The notes beneath the pieces were generated by a model. It saw nothing but the letters and a program-made list of their open reading frames with translations, was not told the DNA's origin and searched no databases. From assembly GCA_049999725.1 (NCBI GenBank), contig JBNGIS010006398.1:1-33926 (forward strand): a DNA stretch of 33,926 nucleotides, read 5' to 3'. A program made the position numbers and the translations under genes. Positions within the stretch are counted from its first letter, which is position 1; the number at the start of each line of letters is the position of its first letter. Source of the DNA: Haplomitrium mnioides (taxonomy: Eukaryota; Marchantiophyta; Haplomitriopsida; Calobryales). Shown piece after piece: positions 20,304-30,879 of this stretch.

Positions 20304-22607
20304 TAGCTTCCCATTCCTCATCTCTTACAACATCCACAAATATGATAGGTTCCTTCTCAATGATTACTTGCACCATGTATGCATAATGTGCTCCAACGCT
20401 CCTTTGTGTATCAACCTATCTACAGGATACTTCACCCTCTCACTTTTGCACAAAGGTATACTTTGCACTTGCTGCTCCTTTTATTTTTGGCTTGATGTTG
20501 AAGTGGAAAGTAATCTCAGTTCTTCATCCAGATTTTTAGAATCATCACTACCTCCTTCTCCTAGAGACATTTTAGGTTGAGAGTTATTTGGAGTATACTG
20601 CTCCAAGTTTTTGCGCAGCCTTCCTTGCTATGTACTAGTGTTGCCACTGCTGCTACCTTCACTAAGAGGTCCACTCAAAACTTGAGTTTGCTAAGTTGGT
20701 TCTGACACAACCTGCTTCCCTTTTGTCTCACTTATGTCATCCACTGATTTCTTTCCATACCAAGTACTTAACTCATCAAATACTACATCTCTACTCACCC
20801 TCAACATACGTGTAGTAGGACAGTAGCACATATACCCCTTCTACTCATTTGAATATCCAATGAAAACACACCTCTTAGCTTTTGGGTCTCAGTTGGTATA
20901 TGTACATAGGCAATGCAACCAAACACTTTCAAATGTGAAATGTCTGGGCACCTCATTGTAAACTTTTCTTCTAGCGTCATGTCATGAACTGCAGTTATAG
21001 GGGTGTGATTCATAATATAAACACTAGTAGACACTACTTCTACTCAATAATAATGTGGCATATTCTTCTCATTCATCAATGCCCTTGCCACCTCTACTAT
21101 GTGTCGATTCTTTCTCTTATCAACTCCCTTTTGCTGAGGTGTATACCTGCATGTTTGCTGCTTTTTGATTCCTTCTCTCTAAAAGTAGGTGCAGAATTCT
21201 GTGGAGAAATATTTTCCTCCACCATCTGATCTTATGCATTTGATTTGCTGCCCTTTCTCTTTTTCCACCATAGCTCTGAAATGTTTGAAGTGATCAAACA
21301 CTTCACTCTTCTGCTTCATGAAATAGATCCAGATTTTCCTTGAACAATCATCAATGAAGGTCACATAGTATGTACACCCTACAATAGATCTTGTTTTTGT
21401 CGGACCCCACACATCATAATATACCACCTCAAGTGGCTTCCTTGTCACATATGCATCATGGAGGAATGTTTTTCTTGCCTCTTTGCCAAATTGAAATGCT
21501 TCATAGATTTTCTACATTTCCTCTGCTTTGAACTTGGGCAGCCCACTGACTACCCCTGAACTATGCATATTTTTCAGCCTTTGTATATTAACATGGCCAA
21601 TCTTCTTTTTCCATATCTCTATGTCTAACACAACTCCTGTACCGTGTACAAATATAGCTTTTGAAGTTTCAAGCATGCTCATATCCAATGTGAACATCCT
21701 ACCACTCCTACTTCCTTTTGTGAGCAAGTTACAATTGTTTCCCCAATCCCCAGTGAACACTCCAGTAGGGTCAAACCTGACCTGCATTGTTTGCTCTACA
21801 CATTGTCCAACTAAAATAATTTTTTTATAACTATTGGCACATGCATCACATCAAATAAGAACTTTGTTTTGCCATTCTCTAGAACTATTGGTATGCTACC
21901 AATCTGATGGATAGGATGCATAGTAGAATCACTAGTCCTCACATAACCAAGTGTACTCAAATTTTTGGTTTTATGAAACCACTATCCATGCTTTGTCATG
22001 TGATTAGAACATGAAAAATCAACAAACCACTTATCTCCATCATTTTTTTGCTTCTCACACACCATAGATGAGTACCCATACTGCATGAAAAAAATATCTC
22101 ATTGTTTGCCTTGCTAGAACCTACGTAGTTCCCTCGTACTCTATTGTTTCTTATGTATTTTTGCTTTTTGTAGCAGCCCTTTGCCATGTGGCTTGGCTTA
22201 CCACAATAATAGAGGTCTCCCTTGAATGTTGTGGTTGGCTTCCACATCCTTTGTTACTCCCACTTCCTTTGAATTGGCGTCTACTACCAAACTGGTTTGA
22301 TTAGCAATGTTGATTTTGCACATTGTCATTTGAACGACCTCTGCCAACATTACTCTTGCCATAGCTTCTGCCTCCTCATCCTCTACCTATATTAGAGTAG
22401 ATTGCTTGTTCTTGACTACTTGAAGCACCTCCTCCAATGTCAAGTTCTTCTACCACTAGCATGACAATCAGCTATGAGAAGGATGTGGTTCCTTCTCTTG
22501 TCTTCACTGATGTTTTGAACTATTTATACTCTTTCCCTAAATCTTTCAGGTAAATTGCCACCATCGCACTCTCCTTCACACTTCTTCTCCAACATTTGCT
22601 AGCTGCT
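20304..22607 (-). pseudogene. Ty1/copia gag-pol remnant: Gag C-terminus to RT linker
   Basis: Minus-strand order: Gag C-terminal part (about 22602-22400), an Arg/Gly-rich linker, a zinc knuckle (about 22200) whose first Cys reads Leu (LYYCGKPSHMAKGC), a protease site near 22020 reading FVDFSCSNHMT where DSG is usual, the GAG-pre-integrase domain (21787-21512), the integrase core (21448 to about 21060; first Asp in VYYDVWGP, second in RSDGGG; the expected Glu reads Lys in GVDKRKNR), the integrase C-terminal region (21034-20801, HLKVFGCIAYVHIP), and a linker ending EEWEAM at about 20308, just before RT. Frames are broken by several stops and shifts. In an intact element it would encode the particle and integration machinery. 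RT and RNase H are absent here, presumably displaced beyond the window by the long LTR at 20303. Confidence 0.85.
22603..22607. repeat. Target-site duplication of the 3995-bp insertion, left copy
   Basis: CTGCT next to TGTTAGG at 22608; the exact repeat is at 26603-26607. Copia gag coding reads on across the two flanks if one copy is discounted. Confidence 0.9.
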
Positions 22608-25600
22608 TGTTAGGGTCCAGGATGGGAGTTAAAGACGCACACAAGGAGAGGCAAAGGAAAAAAGAAAAGCGATAAAAGGGAAGAAAGTAAGCATGAAAAT
22701 AGCAAAAATGGCAAACAACAAACATTGTCCAAATAGAAAGACAAAAGACTTTTTAAAGATTCAATTAAAAAACTTTTATAGTTAGAACAACTTTTTATTA
22801 TATTTAAAATAGAAAAGTTTCTTTAGGATCTAGAAATACAATCATAGGAATAGCACTTGTCTTCTGAATCATAGGTACCAATCAGGTCGAGAAATAGATC
22901 AGACAATAACAACAACTCGAATAGCTGAAAATGGAAGAAAATAGAAGAAAATCGCTTCAGCAAGAAGAAAAGAAAAGGAAAGACGTCAATGGTACATCGG
23001 GGTTTTGTGTGTGTATTGTAAAGCATGCGAGTATATGTTTTGTGTTTTGTGAGATTTTGAAAAAGTTATGTGGGTTAGTAAATCATGGTAAAACACTAAT
23101 TAAATATTAACTTACTAATATTAAATCTAAGCTACAACCAAACCAAGCCACAGACAAGGAAGATAATTGGACGACCAAGATCTCCTTCATCCAAGAATGG
23201 AGGTTGAAATAGACCTTTCTCTTTGTGAAAACAATTAAGGCCATGTGAGGAAAGAAGAGAGGAGCCGATTTTTCTGGCTCTCGCTTAGGTCTCTCTCTTC
23301 AATTCTTGGTCGACACCGCTTCTTAGAGAAAGAAAAAAAGGAAACAAAAAGGAAAAAAATGGTGCATGGGTTTTTCTAGGGAGATGGACCTTAGTGTGGT
23401 CGAGGATTGCATGGCGAGTCGATATAGAGGGACAACAAAAGGAAGTGAGGGAATGAAAGTAGGCTATTATAGATGATGAAGTGCAGATTGCTAAAGAATT
23501 TGTCCAAGCCTCATATGGGGAGAAAAACTCAGCATTCCTTGCAGTTTTGAATTGGGGATTGCTGCACTCCAACCTGTTCACCAACGGCGGCGTCTGAGGA
23601 TGTGTCTGATGTTGGAGCTGACGTCACCGTGAAGGGAGGCCACTCCATACATGCACGATATCTCCATCACCATGCTAGCGGTGTAAAAGGTTGCTAAGAG
23701 TGACAAGGAGGACAAGATTACTGCCGCAATGCGAATCATTGACGGGTTGTACACTAATCTGTAGGGAGGTGGGATCAAGTCAAGAAGGTAAAAGAAGAGC
23801 AACCGTGGAGATCCCGTAGCGAAGAATGGGCATTGGAAAGTGGAATCGAGATGTTACAGATGCTTGGAGGTGACTCCCAAATCTATTCTGGAAGGGAGTT
23901 GGCGGTCACCAAAAGGGAACGTGGCAAGTGGTAGATGTGCAACCATGAGCGCCCTTTATAGACACATAATGTGGAGATTCGGAGATGGACTACCAATTTT
24001 TGGGTAGTGTCGAGTGATGGATGCACCAGAGGAATCATCAAACTGGCACCAGCAAGAAAGCAGAGAGAAGGCGCAGAGAATTGCAAAGGGAAGAAGCCAA
24101 ATACAGGGAGCTCCACATCGAAGGGGTGGGCACTAGTTTGCATAATTCGACCATGGGAGTCCTCATCATAGAGTTTGATGTTGCTGAAGGAAATAAATTC
24201 TTACCAGCAGGCAGAATTTCCATGTGACATGAATGAAGGCAAAGAATAGCTATGAACTGGATTCAACCCAATCCTACGTGGCGATTTGTGTTTTTATGAG
24301 AAATAGTGCAGCTGCAATCATAGCTTCCCATTAGGAGGTGTTGTGGGGTGAGGTTGTAAGAGGAAGTGTTGTAATGGCGAATGAGAAGAATGAGAGTGGG
24401 CTGAAGGCTGAGCATTATGAGATCTCCTCGAAGATGTTTCTTACATGAACTATTGTTGTGATCCAGGTTCAAATGTGATAATAACTATGGAGCAAATCAA
24501 GAAAAAGAAACAAGTATTGACTGATCGTAAATGGTGATAGAAGAAGGCTGCACAAATATGGTTCTTAGTTCAATCGTCACAATTCCTGCAATTTCTGAAG
24601 TGCTGCAGAATTCTTGAACAGATTCAAAGAATGAAGCAGATGGATAGGAAGTGAAGGTTTAGCATGGCAAAGTAAGGTGCAACTGAGGATGGATAGTTTA
24701 GGCGGAGATGCAGCAGTGGAGGAATGGGCAAAAAGATGCCACCTCTATTTTCCTCCCGATCGACGCCATGTATCGCTAAAGGATTTGGATGGGGGTGTCG
24801 CGGAGTGGCTCCTTCAGGCTAAATCAATCTCGGCCATCATTTCTCTACGATGAAGGTCGTCCCACTCTCCAAGAACTGCACTTATTCAAGTACAACACCA
24901 GAAGAAAGCACCACCGGTGGAGGATTTGCAGACTAGTGTCATCATTGGTAAAAGGGTCCGACCCTTCTCATGGGAAGAAATAGTCAACTGTCTGGTTGTT
25001 CGCTACATGAAGGATTGATTCAAAACCTCATTCCTCTGCATGTAGCGATCGTGCTTACTTGAAGCCGTAGCGTGCATGGAAGGAGTTGACACGTGAGCTC
25101 AAATGTCAATCAAATCTTGCTGCTAAGAACTTGTCATGCTCATTCAGTGTGCCTCTCTTGATTCAAATAGTAGTGGAAGTACGGAGTATGGGAAAATCTC
25201 TGCTTTGGGTTCAAAGAAGAAAAAAAAAAGAAAAGGCTGTTGGGTTAGAGTTGGATTCAGCCTGAACAAAGTTATCGTTGGAAGACAGTTAGCTGTCTAG
25301 TGGGTGGACGCCATTATGAAGTCGAGCAAGTATTTAGGTTCAGTATGAACAATAGATAGGGGTGGGTAGGGATTCAAAGAGTTCCTCTTTAGAAAGTGTG
25401 AGCAATTCAGTTGTGATTTGGTGACTATGAAGTAGGGAGTACTTGGTATAAGAACCAATCAGGAGATGAGTTTTGGGACCATAGTTGGCTGCTACAAGAG
25501 CTCGGCAAGTTGGGAAGTTTAGGTTGTAGAAGGTAGAAAGAAAGAAACACAAAATTCAGTAAGGTTGAAGCTATGATGGTGATGGTTGACATTAGGGTGG

Positions 25601-26602
25601 AATTAAGAAGGGAAAAGGATGGATGAGCGGAGTGGTGAGTCATAGTCTACATGAGAAGCGTGACTAGTCCCGAAGTGATAAGGGTGGGAAGGTTGAATTG
25701 GGTCATATTACAAGAGGAAGATAAAGGAGAAATTATGGATGGAGATTGGTCAAGATAACCGGTTGGTGAACAAGGATGGCAAAGCTTTGATATTGGGTGT
25801 ATGGTTATTGGTCAAGATTCTCAAGTATAGTAGTTGGCACAAGTATAGATGACTATTGTGAGGGTGGTGTCGTTGGCTGATGGCTAAGGTAACAGAAATC
25901 CAAAGAACATATTTGTGGTCATGTATTATGTGTATGAGTTCAATATTTTATCCTTTTACTAGAGTTTGTTGTGTGATCTGTTTTGGGGACATCTATAGAG
26001 AACATCAGTAAATCGTCTAAGAGTGTTAGAAGTGTATTGGTGGTAGACTCTTGATGAGAGATGAATAGATATGGCTATTTCAATAGAGCAATAAGAGAGG
26101 GAAGAGTAGAGAAGTGAATCGTTGAGGTGTCATGTCCAAGGTGGGAAGTCGAAGGATCTGTAATACAATCTCCAGTGGTTATCAGTTAAATTTGTCTTCA
26201 GTAAAGTGCTATTCTTGATATTGTGTATGCCTGTGATTTCAATTACGCATCTATCTTGTTTTGTCTTTCCCAGTTGAAACAACTAAAATTCACACGCATT
26301 CAAGTTATTTCAATTCTGTTATGGGCTACTATTTTTGAGCCAAAAGACCAACCAGCATGCCTAAAGTTGTTTGCAGGTTTTTAGCCGGTCGTGGGGGAAG
26401 AAGCACCCTCACGATCCCTTGAGTCTTGGTGGACCTCACTACCACCACGACCAAGAGTATCCCTAGATAGCCCAATTAGCATGAATCCTTCTCTATCCCA
26501 ACCGAGTCGTTCATATCTAGAAGTTAAGCCTTATATTACAACCCGTACCAATATAAAAGGCAGGGTTTATCCCCTTATGCCCTGCTCCTTCAATACCTAA
26601 CA
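22608..26602. mobile_element. 3995-bp LTR-type insertion splitting copia gag (solo LTR or non-autonomous element)
   Basis: The termini are TGTTAGG and CCTAACA with a 5-bp duplication, which fits LTR-retrotransposon ends (TG...CA). No second copy of either end occurs inside, so it is best read as one very long solo LTR or an element whose second LTR is unrecognisable. Strand is uncertain. On the minus strand TATAAAAG (22773-22780) lies about 170 bp before the end, a normal TATA-to-LTR-end distance; on the plus strand another TATAAAAG lies near 26553, only about 50 bp from the end. The body is AT-rich with no intact gene. A plus-strand stretch at 24688-24861 has a weak Gag-like look. A GC-richer block near 26385-26600 is not recognised. 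Confidence 0.7.
24688..24861 (+). pseudogene. Possible Gag-like relic inside the 3995-bp insertion
   Basis: About 57 open codons from an ATG at 24688 include AVEEWAKRCHLYFPPDR and a GGVAEWLLQA segment, recalling the helical W-rich core of plant retrotransposon Gag. A related-looking FSWEEIVNCLVVRYM follows in another frame near 24969. There is no zinc knuckle or downstream domain. Chance resemblance is quite possible. Confidence 0.25.
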
Positions 26603-26607
26603 CTGCT
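26603..26607. repeat. Target-site duplication of the 3995-bp insertion, right copy
   Basis: CTGCT directly follows CCTAACA at 26602, matching 22603-22607. Confidence 0.9.
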
Positions 26608-27022
26608 CAGCTAGTGATTTGATCTGTAGAGCAAAAGAATTTACATTCATTTTCTCCTTTTGTAGATTAAAGAACTACATCTACAAAGTCAGCTTCCTTA
26701 CATCTGACGTGATGGGATATCCCTACTTCAGGATATCTCAAGCCTCTTTGGGTGTTTTAGCTGCTGACATATAATGCATCATCTTGTCATTGACACTAAT
26801 AGTTAGCCAATACAATAGCTTATAGACCTTCTCAGTATGTGGCTTTAAGGCCTGCATGTCCTCACTGGATGGGGACGAGCCTAAGACTAGTTTGACTTCA
26901 TCTTCTGTGATGAAGTCCTAGTACCCTCTCCCTTTTATAAAATTTGTCATTGTGATTGACCAAACATTAAAATTGTTTTCTGTCAATTTCTCACTAGCTA
27001 TATGAGAAATTCTATCTACCAT
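26603..27022 (-). pseudogene. Ty1/copia Gag N-terminal part, separated from 20304-22607 by the insertion
   Basis: The start is at 27022 (MVDRISHIASEK). The frame then gives ENNFNVWSITMTNFIKGRGY and VYKLLYWLTISVNDKM, the signature of the copia Gag N-terminal and UBN2-type region, and runs to 26603, where the reading continues at 22602 in the same frame. Stops lie at 26918-26920 (TAG) and 26738-26740 (TGA), both where the family has Trp, plus others near 26725 and 26690. It encoded the capsid precursor and is now dead. Confidence 0.8.
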
Positions 27023-28484
27023 CTTAAAATTGTGATTCAAACTTTTTGGCAATCAGACTACTTCTCTATTGGCTTAAGAGAACTGTAATTTGTGTACAAC
27101 CTCAAGTTTTAGAGAACTCAGGTTATCTACTAGGATAATGAACATGGTTTCTATAACCTTCTGAGCTTATGTATGAGGAGGTTCAGGTCTTATAAGAGAA
27201 GAAAACAAAACAAATAGACGTGCTTACCGATTCTTTTCCAACACCACCAATTTGTTCTTCACCTAAGACAAAGTCCTCTTTGTCTTCTGCAAACTTTTCT
27301 GCCTAGATTTCTTCTCAAAAGGTTTTCCCTTTTACTTCGCATGTGATTTTTGTTCAATTTCTGGAGTGTCCTCTCTCAATTCTTCTTCCACGACAAATGA
27401 GAACAACTCTTCAATTGTTGCCTCTCTTCTATTTGATTTTTCTTCAACAAAAAATAAAGGACTCTTGATTTTGGTTTTTGCTTACGGAACTAGTTTCTAC
27501 TTGAATGTTACCCTCATTCCTTCCATGCTTTTTCACCAGCTATCTCTACGACAAATCAGAAAAAAAACCCCCTTTGATTCCTACTGTAATTTGTACAACA
27601 ACGCCTCTCCAATAATATCTCTCTTTTATGGTTCTTCACCAACAAACAGACATGTTGAGGTTTTTGCTCGAATTCTTCAACAGCAACCTAATTCTGCTTC
27701 GAATCTATTCCTTCTTCAACGAAGGAGCTCCTTTGATTCTTCTTGACCGAGCAACCACACACCTTGCTTGACACCATGCAATTCGTCCTGAGCCAACTTT
27801 GACCTGCAATTTCTTCCTGGTATTTTTGTTGCTACAACTTTCTTGAGCAGTAGATTACTTCGATGAGCAGATCTTTTTGAAACTGCTTCAAATCTCCTGA
27901 TTCGAGTTGCCCTCAAATCGAAATTTCTGAGCAACCTTGCTCCAATACTCTTGCATTGAATTCATGCTTCACAAACTCTACTTCAACGTTTTTTTCCTAC
28001 TATTGCGCTTTTCTTTAGCAAATCACCAATTCGAGTAGAACTTCGCGAGTTTTGCTTCAATTCACTTGATTTGACTTTTTGTCTAATCATTTCTATTGAG
28101 CGACCCAATTTTCATTGCAAACTGGCAGAAATTCTCCAGATTTATGCTTCAAACTTGCCTCGATTCTTCTTCAAGGTGTTTCTTCCACAAATTTGTTGTT
28201 TTCTCTCAAAGGCTAGAAACTCTTATTTCCAGCGAGCTCTTCCTCAACACAAAATGTCGAATTTCTCCTGGTCTAATGTCTTTGATTCTCTGGCAACCTC
28301 TAATCTTTGATTCTTCAACAACAATCTTTACTAGAACCAGCAATTTTATCTGCAATCAACTTTTTTGCAATTTCTTTGCTTCACTCGATTCGACAAATTT
28401 GCTACCGCACACGATGGAGTTATATTTTCTTTTTTCTCTTCTCAAATTTTTGTGCTTTGTAGTGTTACGCTTGCTCTTGAACCT
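27023..28484 (-). other. Long purine-rich leader of the copia element
   Basis: About 1.46 kb lies between the putative primer site and the gag ATG. On the minus strand it is full of irregular GAAGAATCGAAG and GTTGAAGAA-like repeats and has no recognisable domain. AATCGGTAAGCA near 27228 resembles a splice donor, so part could be a leader exon or intron. The plus-strand frame at 27366-27746 is antisense to this and looks incidental. Confidence 0.5.
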
Positions 28485-28496
28485 GCTCTAACACCA
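28485..28496 (-). promoter_or_regulatory. Degraded tRNA-Met primer-binding site of the copia element
   Basis: The minus strand reads TGGTGTTAGAGC, two mismatches from the initiator-Met site TGGTATCAGAGC, and follows TTTTTGACA, a plausible LTR end. Confidence 0.6.
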
Positions 28497-29243
28497 TGTC
28501 AAAAATACACACTACTATGACCGCATGAAATCACATACACCCAGTTAATAGAAGAAATACAATATATCATACGAGTACAAAATGGTGCAATTTACATAAA
28601 GGAGAGGAGTGCTCTCTTGCGACTCCAATTTGTCCCAGGTATAATACTAACCCTAGTTAAACTAAAGGGGCTACCAACTTAGCCTAGTAGCGTATCAAAG
28701 CTCAATAATTTGATATTTTTGGACTCTTCATTTGAATCCTTATTTGAAGTTGTTTGATGCTTTGGCTAGACTCATGTCCACAATTCAAACTTGTAGATTG
28801 TGGAAAGCCTTCAATGTATTTATGGGCATTTCCCTATTGTGTCATCTTCTTTAATTTCATTTAAGCTATTGTTGAGCATCTATAGCTTGGAATTGCTTAA
28901 GCAATATTTGTTTTAGTATGCTCCAAGAAAATAATTGCCTTTTACTTCTTCCGAGTCACTTTCAAGTTTGTGGCAAAGAAACATTGATCTATATCTAATG
29001 TTGATGGAAAATAGGATATACGCACTTCCATTTGATAAATTCAATCTTCGAGCATTCTTATCTCTTAACTATTGCAGTAGGGTTCTATCTTGCAAGACTT
29101 TTTCATCTTTTATAGCAAGGTATCTTGATTGACCTCCACACATGATTGTTTCCCTACTTGAAGTTGCACAATTTGATTCAATAACAAACTATTCTTCTCT
29201 TATCGTGCGGTCAAAATAGCTTCTATTGCTTTGAACCTTGACA
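28497..29243 (-). repeat. Putative 5' LTR of the copia element
   Basis: The left edge TGTCAAAAAT is fixed by the adjoining primer site. A TTGACA at 29238-29243 would make a 6-bp inverted terminal repeat (TGTCAA...TTGACA) and a 747-bp LTR. No second LTR copy is in the window to prove the right edge, and no gene is visible here. Confidence 0.35.
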
Positions 29244-29617
29244 TCATCCATTGGAGTTGTACTCATGCTCTCTATGTCCCAATCTTGCAACCCTATTCTC
29301 AACATTTCCCATTGTATAACGTTTGCAGCACTCTAATCAATCTACAATTTGAGCAATCTAATACAAAATAAAGATTTTGCACCTCCAAACTTTGGCATAA
29401 GTGATAACAAGGTAAAGAAATGGTAGATTAGATTTCATTACTTGATGCATAAACTCAAAACCAAATAGTGGACTAATTGTTTCCTAAACATGAACTTATC
29501 TATATACTAGATTTGGATACTAAAACATTTGACAAGTGGAAACCTAGATGCAATATAAATCCCTCTATCCATCTCGTTGATCTATTCATAGATCTTCCAA
29601 CATGCAAGCAAAATCTT
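29244..29617 (-). other. Leader or 5' internal remnant following the gypsy primer site
   Basis: AT-rich DNA next to the primer site at 29618-29629, so positionally the 5' internal part of a gypsy copy. I see no convincing Gag domain. Confidence 0.4.
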
Positions 29618-29629
29618 GCTCTGATACCA
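29618..29629 (-). promoter_or_regulatory. Initiator-Met-tRNA primer-binding site
   Basis: The minus strand reads TGGTATCAGAGC, the exact 12-base plant initiator-Met primer site, one base after the LTR end CTTAACA. Confidence 0.9.
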
Positions 29630-29787
29630 TTGTTAAGACTCTCAACTAACTAGTAGCACATCAACATACTCTTATGCAAAGAAAATAAACTCAACAAGAA
29701 AGGAAAGAAAGAGAGAGAAGAGAGAGAAAGAGGTTTATTACAAGACTTTCCAAACTTTCAAAGGAAGGAGAAAGGCCATGCTCTATC

Positions 29788-29795
29788 TATTTATA
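29788..29795 (-). promoter_or_regulatory. TATA box of the gypsy LTR
   Basis: The minus strand reads TATAAATA, followed about 30 bp later by a likely transcription start region near 29760. AATAAA signals lie farther on near 29735. Confidence 0.65.
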
Positions 29796-29865
29796 CTTAA
29801 AATACAAGACTTCACTAAGAAGTCACCAAATTTCTTATAATACTTTGTTGGTAGCCTACTAGACC

Positions 29866-30023
29866 TTCTAGAATCTCCTATACTACTAACACTTTCTAGA
29901 AGCTTCTCTTTTGGAATCTTCTTTCTTCATTTAGAATCTTCTCTAATCTTCTCATACCTTCTAGAAGCTTCTTCTTCTCCTATCTTCCTTACGCTTCTCT
30001 AAGCTTCTTCTTCTAGAAACTTC
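29866..30023 (-). promoter_or_regulatory. Cluster of heat-shock-element-like sites upstream of the TATA box
   Basis: Three trimeric sites of the form TTCnnGAAnnTTC: TTCTAGAAGCTTC at 29894-29906 and 29959-29971, and TTCTAGAAACTTC at 30011-30023. A dimer TTCTAGAA is at 29866-29873. They lie about 70-235 bp upstream of the TATA box. Such arrays bind heat-shock factors in plant promoters and in the heat-activated Arabidopsis ONSEN LTR. Activity here is inferred. Confidence 0.65.
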
Positions 30024-30460
30024 TTCTTTGCTAACCAACTTTAGCAATTACTAAATCTAGATGTTTCACTAGGTTTATAATAGACATCGTTACAACATTT
30101 AGAGGAAGCATATCTCCTAGGAGAAACCTCATAGCCATACATCTAATTCAATGCAATAGACCACTATAAGGCTCCATGGAGTGAGTACTGAGTGTGGACT
30201 TGTTGTAACACTACACACCCACATTACACATACAAGTTGGCACAAGTACAGTTGGCATAAAAAAAGTGCACAAAGAACTTCAGAAACCTACAAGGTAAAT
30301 GTCTATCAAGGCAGTCTCCTTTCTTTATATACTACATAGAAAGCACTTTGCCTACATAAGTAGAGGAGCACCATTTGTTCTTTTTTTATCTTCTTTTAAT
30401 TAGACCACCTTTTTCTCTCTCTAATTGATTGGACTACCCTATACTTTTATTCTCTTTCTG

Positions 30461-30700
30461 CCACATGTTCTTATCTTTAGAACCTTCCATCTCTCTTTAG
30501 TTCTCCTTCTACCACGTGTCCTAATCTATAGAACCTTCCATCTCTTTAGTTCTACTTCTGTCACGTGTCTTTATCTTAGAACCTTCTATTTGCTTTAATC
30601 CTTCGCTTGTCACATTTCTTTATCTTCTTCTAAAGTAGTCCATCTAGACTTCCTCTTTCACCTTAGTTTGTTGGCTTTCTCTCCTCTTGTCACATGTTAT
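30461..30700. repeat. About 50-bp tandem repeats with CACGTGT and GAAnnTTC motifs in the gypsy LTR
   Basis: Units begin at 30461, 30512, 30561 and 30610, with a diverged one at 30690. The better copies read (C/T)CACRTGT, an AT-rich spacer, then AGAACCTTC. CACGTGTC is a G-box/ABRE-like site and GAACCTTC is a heat-shock-element half-pair. They lie in the upstream part of the LTR. Confidence 0.65.
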
Positions 30701-30819
30701 TCTCTCTATAATAACAATGTTTTTTCATACTCTAACTTAGTAATAGCTTTCTAGACATACTTGTCACTATATCTTACTTCATTTTTAGTTATTTCTTATT
30801 AAAGTTAGTAATTGCTACA

Positions 30820-30836
30820 ATCCTCCTCCCTTTTAA
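30820..30836 (-). other. Polypurine tract of the gypsy element
   Basis: The minus strand reads TTAAAAGGGAGGAGGAT just before LTR start TGTAGC, and 44 bp after the last chromodomain-like codons. Confidence 0.75.
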
Positions 30837-30879
30837 GAGGCAACATCCTCTTTGTAAATGAGAGAGCTCTCAAAAGAGT

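Larger units (their letters stand above)
29631..30819 (-). repeat. LTR of the gypsy chromovirus (1189 bp)
   Basis: On the minus strand it starts TGTAGC, directly after a polypurine tract (30820-30836), and ends CTTAACA, directly before the primer site. It carries a TATA box (29788-29795), heat-shock-element-like sites (29866-30023) and tandem repeats (30461-30700). It is flanked by a 3' internal end on one side and a 5' internal start on the other, so it is shared by two tandem or recombined copies. The edges are inferred from context, as no second copy is in the window. Confidence 0.75.

Noticed and set aside
20242-20580. 112-codon plus-strand open frame
   Set aside because: It is antisense to the copia integrase-RT linker and crosses the junction with the older long LTR, so it is a composite shadow.
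26385-26602. GC-richer block that could be an organelle-derived fragment
   Set aside because: I could not match it to any plastid or mitochondrial gene, and it is contiguous with the CCTAACA end of the insertion.
22608-26602. DNA transposon with terminal inverted repeats
   Set aside because: Only 7 bp are inverted, the ends are TG/CA, and a 5-bp duplication fits LTR integration better than common plant DNA-transposon families.
27366-27746. 126-codon plus-strand open frame
   Set aside because: It lies antisense in the copia leader, is low in complexity (Ser, Phe, Leu) and has no domain.
29700-29735. GA-rich simple repeat as a separate feature
   Set aside because: It lies in the transcribed part of the gypsy LTR near AATAAA signals and is short.
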